DNA from: Cupriavidus nantongensis
GTDB lineage: Bacteria; Pseudomonadota; Gammaproteobacteria; Burkholderiales; Burkholderiaceae
DNA: 64,000 bases
Direction of reading: 5' to 3'
Assembly: GCF_001598055.1 (NCBI RefSeq)
Contig: NZ_CP014845.1
Coordinates: forward strand, 1,302,001-1,366,000
Program-made: the position numbers and the translations under genes
The notes under the pieces: generated by a model
The model's input: the letters and a program-made list of their open reading frames with translations, nothing else
Told to the model about the DNA's origin: nothing
The model's database searches: none
Shown: positions 36,007 through 43,004 of the stretch, one piece after another
How positions within the stretch are numbered: the first letter of the stretch is position 1
How the letters are laid out: each line of letters opens with the position of its first letter

Positions 36007-36480
36007 TCAGCCCCGCCCCCGCGTGACCGAGTACTGCAGCGTCGATGGCTGCAACATGGCATCGAAGCTGACCGGCTCGCGCGCGGGCCCCACCAGCAGC
36101 ACCGCGCTGATGCCAAAGCACAGCACGCTGGTGGCCCGCTCGTTGACCGACAGCGCGACGTTGACGTTCTGCAAGCGCGGCTCATGGCGCTCGATCGCAT
36201 TGCGCAACGACTGGCAAATGTACTGGCGGTCATCGAAGCTGGCCAGGCTCAGCCCCGCGAAGTCATTGAGCCCGTAGGTCAGCAGCGACCGCCGGCATTC
36301 GGGCAAGCCGTTGAAATCGGCATCCTCATGGACGATGCGCGTATTCAGCAGCGACTCGATGTCGCGGGCGACCGTCGCCTTCAGCTCCTCCAGCGACAAT
36401 TGCCGCAGCGCGCTGGGCAGTGGCGCGTGCGGCTCGTCGTCGAAGAGCTTGTCGAGCAGGCTGGGCTCAAAGCCTTTCAT
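36007..36480 (-). CDS. tssE: TssE (gp25-like) baseplate subunit
   Basis: The 157-residue protein has the gp25-like lysozyme-related fold of TssE. It begins with 'LLDKLFDD', the helical leader, then has 'VARDIESLLNTR', 'SLLTYGLNDFAG' and the Arg-His-Glu-Pro-Arg stretch of the conserved core. It initiates sheath assembly at the baseplate. The ATG at 36480 matches the family N-terminus; an in-frame ATG 42 bases earlier would read through the hcp-tssE hairpin and adds a Cys/Arg-rich leader. Confidence 0.95.
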   Translation of the reverse strand: MKGFEPSLLDKLFDDEPHAPLPSALRQLSLEELKATVARDIESLLNTRIVHEDADFNGLPECRRSLLTYGLNDFAGLSLASFDDRQYICQSLRNAIERHEPRLQNVNVALSVNERATSVLCFGISAVLLVGPAREPVSFDAMLQPSTLQYSVTRGRG

Positions 36481-36497
36481 GGGAGCGAACAAGCAAA

Positions 36498-36521
36498 TGC
36501 CGCGGCAACGCTGCCGCGGCA
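36498..36521 (-). promoter_or_regulatory. Strong hairpin between hcp and tssE
   Basis: TGCCGCGGCA occurs twice, separated by ACGC. Each half is itself a palindrome, so the RNA folds into a perfect 10-base stem with a four-base loop. On the minus strand it is followed by TTTGCTTGTT. It lies in the 60-base hcp-tssE gap and could act as a partial terminator or 3' stabiliser that raises hcp message over the baseplate genes. Confidence 0.6.
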
Positions 36522-36540
36522 AGGCTTGGCTGCAGTAACG

Positions 36541-37044
36541 TCAGACCGAGTAGGTCTTGTCGTTCTTGGTCAGGCTCCAGGCGCCCTGCGAGTTGCCGCC
36601 CTGGTTGCCGCCGATCTTCTGCTGCGTGTACTTCCACTGCACGGCAGCGTACTTCAGCGTGAAGCTGTCGCTGGGGATGCCTTCGGCAACCACGTTGGCC
36701 GACACCGCACCCAGGATGGCGTTCTTCAGCTTGATTTCCAGGTACTTGACCCGCTTGCCTTCACCGTCGGCACGCAGGAAGTCGATGGTGACTTCGTCGA
36801 ACGTGGTGCCGCCCGACACGTGCTGGTACAGCAGCGGGCTGACCACGTCCAGATCCTTGGTGAACACCATCTCGCCGTGCTCGCAACGCTCGGCGGTATG
36901 GCCGCCCGCGGTGGACGCGGTTGCCGAACGCGGCTGCGTGATGCTGTGCTTCCAGGTGTTGACCTCGATCCAGTCCTTGTGGTCCTTGTCTTGCGATTCG
37001 CCCTTGATTGCCGGGCTGCCGAACTTGACGTAGATATCCTTCAT
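36541..37044 (-). CDS. hcp: Hcp (TssD) tube protein
   Basis: The 167-residue protein has the Hcp1 fold. It opens with 'MKDIYVKFGSPAIKGESQDK' and contains 'IEVNTWKHSITQPRS' and 'VSGGTTFDEVTIDFLRADGE', then the family ending 'VQWKYTQQK'. Hexamers of Hcp stack into the inner tube expelled by sheath contraction and also carry small effectors. It lies 94 bases after tssC and is separated from tssE by a strong hairpin. No C-terminal toxin extension is present. Confidence 0.97.
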   Translation of the reverse strand: MKDIYVKFGSPAIKGESQDKDHKDWIEVNTWKHSITQPRSATASTAGGHTAERCEHGEMVFTKDLDVVSPLLYQHVSGGTTFDEVTIDFLRADGEGKRVKYLEIKLKNAILGAVSANVVAEGIPSDSFTLKYAAVQWKYTQQKIGGNQGGNSQGAWSLTKNDKTYSV

Positions 37045-37138
37045 GGAAAGACCCTCGATGAAAATCGCTATTTAGGCTTCTTGCCAGTTGCCTGGCATTG
37101 CTAGGTACTGCGCCCGCATTCCCCCGCAGGGATCGCGG

Positions 37139-38629
37139 TCAGGAGTTTGCCGCTTTCGGCAAATCCGCAACCAGCCGCAGCGAGATCGAAAGTTCATCAA
37201 GCTGGAAGTGCGGGCGCAGGAAGGCGACGGAGCGGTAGGTGCCCGGCTTGCCGGGTACCTCCGACACCTGGATCGAGGCTTCCCGCAGGGGGAACTGAGC
37301 CTTCTGCTCCTGGCTGGCGTTGTCGTCCAGCAGAACGTATTGGGAGATCCAGCGGTTCAGGAAGCTCTCCACGTTCTGCGCTGAAGCAAAGCTGCCGATC
37401 TTGTCTCGCATCATGGCCTTCAGGTAGTGCGCCACGCGCGACACCGAGAAGATGTACTGCAGCTGCGCCGACAGCACGGCATTGGCGTTGGCGCTGTCGG
37501 TGTTGTACTTCTTGGGCTTCTGCACCGACTGGGCGGCGAAGAACGCGGCATAGTCCGAGTTCTTGCAATGCACCAGCGGGATGAAGCCGAGGTCGCTCAG
37601 TTCTTTCTCACGGCGATCGGTGATGGCGATCTCGGTCGGGCACTTGAGTGCGATCTCGCCATCGTCGGTCTTGAAGGTATGCGTCGGCAGGTCCTCGACC
37701 AGGCCGCCGCCTTCGACGCCGCGGATGGCTGCGCACCAGCCAAAATCTTCAAAGGCTGCGGTCAGACGCGCGCCGAAGGCCCAGGCGGCGTTGCACCACA
37801 GATATTTGCCATGGTCGGTGCCGTCGACATCCTCGACGAAATTGAAGCCCTCGACCGTGGTGCCGTCCTTGGGGTTGTACGGCAGGCGCCCCAGGAAGCG
37901 CGGCATGGTCAGGCCGACGTAGCGCGAATCCTCGGATTCGCGGAACGACTTCCACTTGGCATACTCGACGGTATCGAACACCTTGGCCAGATCGCGCGGC
38001 TTGCCGAGATCGGCGAAGGTTTCCAGGCCGAGCAGCTCGGGCGACGCCGACGCGATGAACGGTGCGTGCGAGGCCGAGGCCACGTGCGACATCTGCTCGA
38101 TGAAATACACGTCCTCGGGCTGGCGCGTGATCTCGTAGTCGCCGATCAGCGCACCGAACGGGGCGCCGCCAAAGGTGCCGAACTCTTCTTCGTAGACCTT
38201 CTTGAACAGCGCGCTCTGGTCGAAGTCGATCGCGGTCTTGAAGTCACGCACCAGGTCGCGCTTGGTCGCGTTCAAGGCCTTGATCTTGATCATCGTGCCG
38301 GTCTGCGTTTCCTTGACCAGGTACGACAGGCCGCGCCACGTGCTCTCCAGCTTCTGGAACTCGGGCGCATGCATCACGGCGCTGAGTTGTGCGGAGATCA
38401 GGCGATCCAGCTCGGCCACGCGCGCATCCAGCGTCGCCGACAGGTTGTCGGACACCACCACGGTACCATCCAGCACCTGGCTGACCAGCTCGCCGATGAT
38501 GTCCTTGGCGCGCGCATGCTCGGAATCCGACTTCGCCACCTTGCTTTGCTCGACGATCTCGTCGAGCAGGTTCAACGTGCCGACAGCCGCACCGGGCTGG
38601 GCAACTGCAGCGGACTGGTTATCAAGCAT
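37139..38629 (-). CDS. tssC: TssC (VipB) sheath large subunit
   Basis: The 496-residue product is TssC: 'LDRLISAQLSAVMHAPEFQK' and 'LESTWRGLSYLV' near 75-105, 'GAPFGALIGDYEI', 'APFIASASPELLG' and the C-terminal 'RVAHYLKAMMRDKIG'. It polymerises with TssB into the contractile sheath. The ATG at 38629 was chosen because it overlaps tssB by only eight bases; an in-frame ATG 27 bases further upstream would add nine residues and is also possible. Confidence 0.96.
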   Translation of the reverse strand: MLDNQSAAVAQPGAAVGTLNLLDEIVEQSKVAKSDSEHARAKDIIGELVSQVLDGTVVVSDNLSATLDARVAELDRLISAQLSAVMHAPEFQKLESTWRGLSYLVKETQTGTMIKIKALNATKRDLVRDFKTAIDFDQSALFKKVYEEEFGTFGGAPFGALIGDYEITRQPEDVYFIEQMSHVASASHAPFIASASPELLGLETFADLGKPRDLAKVFDTVEYAKWKSFRESEDSRYVGLTMPRFLGRLPYNPKDGTTVEGFNFVEDVDGTDHGKYLWCNAAWAFGARLTAAFEDFGWCAAIRGVEGGGLVEDLPTHTFKTDDGEIALKCPTEIAITDRREKELSDLGFIPLVHCKNSDYAAFFAAQSVQKPKKYNTDSANANAVLSAQLQYIFSVSRVAHYLKAMMRDKIGSFASAQNVESFLNRWISQYVLLDDNASQEQKAQFPLREASIQVSEVPGKPGTYRSVAFLRPHFQLDELSISLRLVADLPKAANS

Positions 38630-39140
38630 CGTCGCCACCGTTCCTGGCATTGGCACCGAGCTTTTGCAGCGACTCGGTATTGGTCAGCACTTCCGAAAGC
38701 AGGTCTTCCAGCTTGTCGTTGCCTGCCAGCTTGTTGCGCAGGTCGGCCAGCTTGGAGCGGGCTTCGAGCAGCTTGCGCAGCGGCTCGATCTGCTCGACCA
38801 CGGCTTCCGGATTGAAGTCTTCGAGGGAATGGAACTTCAGGTCCACGCCAAACTTGCCGCCTTCCTCGGAAAGCGTGTTGGGCACCTGGAACGCCGCGCG
38901 CGGCTCGATGCCGGCCATGACGTCGTCGAAGTTGTCGCGATCGATATTGACGAACTTGCGGTCGCGCAGCTTGGGCTGCGCCACTTCAGACTGGCCCGAC
39001 AGGTCAGCCACCACGCCCACGACAAAGGGCAATTCCTTCTGCTCGATGGCGTCGCCCTTCTCGACGTCGTACGTCAGTTGCACACGCGGGGGACGCACCT
39101 TCTGCAGGCGCTTCTGGACACTCTCTTTCTTGGCCATCAC
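38622..39140 (-). CDS. tssB: TssB (VipA) sheath small subunit
   Basis: The 172-residue protein begins 'MAKKESVQKRLQKVRPPRVQ' and has 'LPFVVGVVADLSGQ', 'FVNIDRDNFDDVM' and 'FHSLEDFNPEAVVEQIEPL', all typical of TssB. It forms the sheath with TssC, whose start it overlaps. It lies 33 bases after the TPR lipoprotein gene. Confidence 0.97.
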   Translation of the reverse strand: MMAKKESVQKRLQKVRPPRVQLTYDVEKGDAIEQKELPFVVGVVADLSGQSEVAQPKLRDRKFVNIDRDNFDDVMAGIEPRAAFQVPNTLSEEGGKFGVDLKFHSLEDFNPEAVVEQIEPLRKLLEARSKLADLRNKLAGNDKLEDLLSEVLTNTESLQKLGANARNGGDDA

Positions 39141-39173
39141 TACTCTCCGATCTGGCGGAATCCGGTCTGGGAA

Positions 39174-39800
39174 TCAGCGCAGGGCGCCGAACGGGTCTGC
39201 GTTGCCGCCGCCCGCAGCCGCAGGCTGTGCCGGCTGCGCCGCGGCGGCGGTCGGCTTGGCAGGCGCGGCACGGCGGCGCGGAGCCGGCTTGGCCACGGGC
39301 GCGGCATTCTTCTCGCGCGGGAACAGCACCTGCTCGCCCAGCGTGTCGCGCAGCATCTGGGCCAGCAACTGGGCGTCGGAGCGGACGTCGCCGGCCAGCG
39401 CGCTGTCGGCGCGTAGTTCCTGCAGCGAGCGGCGCGCCACGCGCAGGCCGCTGACCGCCAGCACGCTCTTGGCCTTGCGGTCGGTGGCGTCGCGCTGCAG
39501 CGCTTCTTCGGCCGCGACGATTGCCTGCGGATAGTGCTCGGCACCAAACTCGATTTGCGCCATGCGCGACCACGGCTCTTCGCGCGTCGGGTTGTTCTTG
39601 GCGATCTGCTCGAACAGGCTGATGGCCTGCTCGCGCTGTCCGCTGGCCAGGGCCGCTTCGGCCTCGGACATGCTCTGCTTGAACGACTCATCGCTCTGCG
39701 GCCCCGGATTGGAGGTTGCGCAGCCGGCGAGCAGCACGGCGGTGCTGGCCAGCATCACCAGGGTGCGATGGATTCCTGACTTGGGCTTGTAGTCGTTCAC
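39174..39800 (-). CDS. T6SS-associated TPR lipoprotein
   Basis: The 208-residue product has a lipoprotein signal with lipobox Leu-Ala-Gly-Cys at C27. TPR-like helical repeats follow at about 40-110 ('ALASGQREQAISLFEQIAKN', 'YPQAIVAAEEALQRDATDRK'), then an Ala/Pro/Lys-rich tail. It is the first gene of the minus-strand core operon before tssB, a place where Burkholderia-type T6SS loci carry a small lipoprotein. The role is unknown; an outer-membrane-anchored scaffold for the apparatus is a reasonable inference. It is divergent from tssJ across 255 bases. Confidence 0.85.
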   Translation of the reverse strand: MNDYKPKSGIHRTLVMLASTAVLLAGCATSNPGPQSDESFKQSMSEAEAALASGQREQAISLFEQIAKNNPTREEPWSRMAQIEFGAEHYPQAIVAAEEALQRDATDRKAKSVLAVSGLRVARRSLQELRADSALAGDVRSDAQLLAQMLRDTLGEQVLFPREKNAAPVAKPAPRRRAAPAKPTAAAAQPAQPAAAGGGNADPFGALR

Positions 39801-39947
39801 GGCGAGTCTCTGTGAAAGTTCAAGATTGCGGCGGGGCGATCCGGGCCTGGCCCTGGCAAGCTCCGGCTAGGAAAAGTGCCAAATGCCAATAATGTCAGAA
39901 CTGTGTTGAACCCGAATTGGCCGGAATAGTACACTCTGCCGCTTACG

Positions 39948-40004
39948 GCTGACAACAGATCGGAAGATATTGTCAGCATTAGTACTTTTTGGTAGTTCTC
40001 TACC
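39948..40004. promoter_or_regulatory. Dyad symmetry elements in the divergent core promoter region
   Basis: In the 255-base AT-rich gap between the TPR lipoprotein gene and tssJ there is a perfect 8-base inverted repeat, GCTGACAA (39948-39955) and TTGTCAGC (39970-39977), with a 14-base spacer. A second short one follows, GGTAG-TTCT-CTACC (39991-40004). Neither is inside a gene. They are candidate operators controlling both arms of the T6SS core; the regulator is unknown. Confidence 0.45.
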
Positions 40005-40055
40005 GTTTGTCGGATAAGTCTCCGTCTGCTGAATTAGATAGTTTTAATTTCTGTC

Positions 40056-40748
40056 ATGCGACAAATTGAATTCAGTCGGGAGCCGTACAGCGAGCCAAGC
40101 GCTCGCGCCGCGCGCCGCCCCGCTGCGGGTCCGTGCTCCAGGCTTGGCGCAGGCCTGGCCGCAGCCGCTTGCATTGCGGCGCTGACAGGCTGCTCGGTCG
40201 GCGGCACGCTGCTCGCGGGGGCAGCCAGCGGTGCGCTGGAAGCCGTTGGCCTCAAGCCGTCCAACGTGCCGGAATCGCAGAAGCCGCCGCGCGAAGTCCC
40301 GCTCAAGCTGTACGCCGGCAACAACCTGAATGCGGCGGCCGATAACCGGCCGGCCGCCATCGTGGTGCGGCTCTACAAGCTGAAGGACCCCACCAGCTTC
40401 CTGCAGGCACCGTTCGATACCTTCATCGATCCGCAACGAGAGCAGAAGACACTCGGCGCTGACCTGGTACAAGTTAGAGAGATGACTCTAATTCCCGGCC
40501 AGCGCTATGAAATCGTGGAAAAGATCACGCGCGAGGCGGGCACCTTCGGCGTGGTGGCGCTGTTTCGCAGCCCTGCCCCGCAGCGCTGGAAATTCGCGTT
40601 CGACAGCGCCAGGAGCGAAAAGTCCGGCGTGACCATCGGCCTGCACGCCTGCGCCATGACGCTGACCGTGGGCGATGCCATCACGCCGGCCGGCGCAGCG
40701 GCCAGCAGCAACCTGAACCTGGTCTCGGCAGCCGGCTGCCGCACCTGA
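40056..40748 (+). CDS. tssJ: TssJ outer-membrane lipoprotein
   Basis: The 230-residue product has a positively charged leader and a lipobox Leu-Thr-Gly-Cys (C46). The transthyretin-like TssJ domain follows: 'VPLKLYAGNNLNAAADNRPA', 'IVVRLYKLKDPTSFLQAPFD' and 'EMTLIPGQRYEI'. TssJ anchors TssM to the outer membrane. It is first in the plus-strand tssJKL operon, 40 bases before tssK. The leader is long for a lipoprotein; a later start is possible, but no better Met precedes the signal. Confidence 0.93.
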   Translation: MRQIEFSREPYSEPSARAARRPAAGPCSRLGAGLAAAACIAALTGCSVGGTLLAGAASGALEAVGLKPSNVPESQKPPREVPLKLYAGNNLNAAADNRPAAIVVRLYKLKDPTSFLQAPFDTFIDPQREQKTLGADLVQVREMTLIPGQRYEIVEKITREAGTFGVVALFRSPAPQRWKFAFDSARSEKSGVTIGLHACAMTLTVGDAITPAGAAASSNLNLVSAAGCRT

Positions 40749-40788
40749 CGTAGCCGACCCGGCACCAACAAGGACAACAAAGGCAAAC

Positions 40789-42135
40789 GTGAGTTATTCC
40801 GCCAAGATTCTGTGGGGCGAAGGCCTGTTCCTGCGGCCCCAGCATTTCCAGCGGCAGGACGCCTACCATGAGTCGCGCCTGCACGCCACTGCGCAAGTGA
40901 TCCAGCCCTACGGCTGGGGCGTGCGCAATGCCAGCTTTGACACCGATGCGCTCGCCAGCGGGGTGCTGCGCGTCACCGAGCTGTCGCTGTTCTTTCCCGA
41001 CGGCGAGCTGTATTCCGCGCCCCAGGCCGACGAGCTGCCACCGCCGGTGGTGCTTGACGCGATTCCCGCCGGCACTTCTGAACTGACCTTCTACCTGGCG
41101 CTGCAGCCGCTGCACGACGCCGGCGGCAACTACCGCGACGACGCGGAAGGATCGCTGTCGTCCCGCTATGTCGGCCTGCAGACCGAAACCTCGGACCTGT
41201 TCACGGAAGCCGAGCCGGCCGCCATCACTTACCTGAAAAAGGCGGTGCGGCTGGTGGCCGAGACCGAGCCGCGCGACCAGTTCATCTCCCTGCCGGTCGT
41301 GCGCATCCGGCGTACCGCGACCGGCGGCTTCGAACTGGACGAGACCTTTGTCGCCCCGAGCTTGTCGATCAATGCGTCGGCGGTGCTGTACCTGCGCCTG
41401 CGGCGGCTGATCGATGCGCTGCAGGCCAAGGTCAACGCGCTGTACGGCTTCCATCGCGAACCCACCAAGAACATCATCGAGTTCCGCTCGGGCGATATCG
41501 CGTCGTTCTGGCTGCTGCACACTGCCAACGCCTCTTTCGCTGCGCTGGCGCACCTGTTCCACCATCCCGAACTGCATCCCGAGCGGCTGTTCCAGGAAAT
41601 GCTGCGGCTGGCCGGCGCGCTGATGACTTTTTCGAAGAGCCACACGCTGGCCGATCTGCCGGTCTATGACCACGACAGTCCGGGCCCGGTCTTTGCGCGG
41701 CTGGACAGCATCATCCGCGACCTGCTCGATACCGTTATCTCCACGCGCTACTTCTCGATCGCGCTGGACGAGACCCGTCCCTCGTTCCATCTGGGGCGCC
41801 TGGATTCCGGCAAGATCGACGACAAGACCAGCTTCTACCTGTCGGTCAGCGCGGACATGCCCGTGGCCGAACTGGTCGAGGCCATCCCCAGCCGCTTCAA
41901 GGTCGGCGCCCCGGACGATGTGGACAAGCTGGTGCTGTCGTCGATGCCGGGCGTGCCGTTGACCTACACGCCGCAGGTGCCGCCCGCGATCCCGGTGCGT
42001 CCGGGCGCATGCTATTTCGCGATCGAAGCGCGTGGCGCGCTGTACGACCGCATGCTGCAGGCACAGACCATCACCATCTACACCCCGGCCGGCATCCGGG
42101 AACTCAAACTTGAACTGATAGCGGTGACCTCATGA
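40789..42135 (+). CDS. tssK: TssK baseplate-membrane complex linker
   Basis: The 448-residue protein starts 'SAKILWGEGLFLRPQHFQRQ', the signature of TssK (ImpJ/VasE). It also has 'FHREPTKNIIEFRSGDIASF', 'LHTANASFAALAHLFHHPEL' and 'VPPAIPVRPGACYFAIE'. TssK trimers tie the TssEFG baseplate to TssL and TssM. The start is GTG at 40789; no ATG gives the family N-terminus. The stop overlaps tssL (ATGA). Confidence 0.97.
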   Translation: MSYSAKILWGEGLFLRPQHFQRQDAYHESRLHATAQVIQPYGWGVRNASFDTDALASGVLRVTELSLFFPDGELYSAPQADELPPPVVLDAIPAGTSELTFYLALQPLHDAGGNYRDDAEGSLSSRYVGLQTETSDLFTEAEPAAITYLKKAVRLVAETEPRDQFISLPVVRIRRTATGGFELDETFVAPSLSINASAVLYLRLRRLIDALQAKVNALYGFHREPTKNIIEFRSGDIASFWLLHTANASFAALAHLFHHPELHPERLFQEMLRLAGALMTFSKSHTLADLPVYDHDSPGPVFARLDSIIRDLLDTVISTRYFSIALDETRPSFHLGRLDSGKIDDKTSFYLSVSADMPVAELVEAIPSRFKVGAPDDVDKLVLSSMPGVPLTYTPQVPPAIPVRPGACYFAIEARGALYDRMLQAQTITIYTPAGIRELKLELIAVTS

Positions 42136-42926
42136 GCGCTACCTCCACGCCTTCGCTGTTCGGCGCCTCGCCGGCCGGCCAGCCATCCCCTGCCGCAGCG
42201 GGCTCCGCCGACGGCGCCATGCACGCCCGCACGCTGCTGGACCTGCTCTACGATGGCTTTTTCATGCTGTTCCTGCTGCGCAATGGCCAGCAGCCGGGCA
42301 GCGCCGAAGAGTTCCTGCAGAAGGTGCGCGATTTCCTCGATGATTTCGAGCGCGGCGCCAAGCGGCTCAATGTGGCGGCCGAAGACATCTTCGATGCCAA
42401 GTACGCCTTCTGCGCCGCCATCGACGAAACCATCCTGGCGTCGAACTTCAGCATCCGCAGCACGTGGGAGCGGCGGCCGCTGCAACTGGTGCTGTTCGGC
42501 GAGCAGCTGGCCGGCGAAGGCTTCTTCACCAAGCTGGAAGAACTGCGCGCGCACGGCGCGCCGCGCCTGCAGGCGCTGGAAGTCTTCCACATGTGCCTGC
42601 TGCTGGGGTTCCGCGGCAAGTACATCCTGGAAGGGCCAGAGAAACTGGCCTACCTGACTGCGCGGCTGGGCGACGAGATCTCGGCGATCAAGGGCAAGCG
42701 CGCCGCCTTTGCGCCGCACTGGCCGATCCCGGACAAGATCTCGCACGCACTCAAGCGCGAAACCCCGCTGTGGATCTTCGGCGCGGTCTTTGCCTTGATC
42801 GCACTGCTGGCCTTCCTGGGGCTGTCGACCACGCTGCGCTCGCAGACCAGCGACACGCTGCAGGGTTACTCGCAGGTGATCAAGCTGGGGCCGCGTTATT
42901 CGCACCTGACCATCTCGCTGCCCTGA
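42132..42926 (+). CDS. tssL: TssL (DotU-type) inner-membrane subunit without OmpA domain
   Basis: The 264-residue protein has the cytoplasmic helical domain of TssL ('RTLLDLLYDGFFMLFLLRNG', 'FCAAIDETILAS', 'RPLQLVLFGEQLAGEGFF'). One C-terminal transmembrane helix lies at about 215-236 ('WIFGAVFALIALLAFLGL'), with a short periplasmic end. It lacks the fused peptidoglycan-binding domain of some TssLs; the separate OmpA-like protein at 12921-13799 may supply it. The start overlaps tssK. Confidence 0.95.
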   Translation: MSATSTPSLFGASPAGQPSPAAAGSADGAMHARTLLDLLYDGFFMLFLLRNGQQPGSAEEFLQKVRDFLDDFERGAKRLNVAAEDIFDAKYAFCAAIDETILASNFSIRSTWERRPLQLVLFGEQLAGEGFFTKLEELRAHGAPRLQALEVFHMCLLLGFRGKYILEGPEKLAYLTARLGDEISAIKGKRAAFAPHWPIPDKISHALKRETPLWIFGAVFALIALLAFLGLSTTLRSQTSDTLQGYSQVIKLGPRYSHLTISLP

Positions 42927-43004
42927 TGCCGCGTTGATGTCATCGAAGGCGGTCCTGCCGTATCCAGGCCCGCATGCCGAACCCTCTAGCGCGACCCTGC
43001 TCCG

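Noticed and set aside
39801..40055. Sigma-54 type promoter (GG/GC elements) for the T6SS core
   Set aside because: I looked for the paired -24/-12 pattern on both strands and found no acceptable match.
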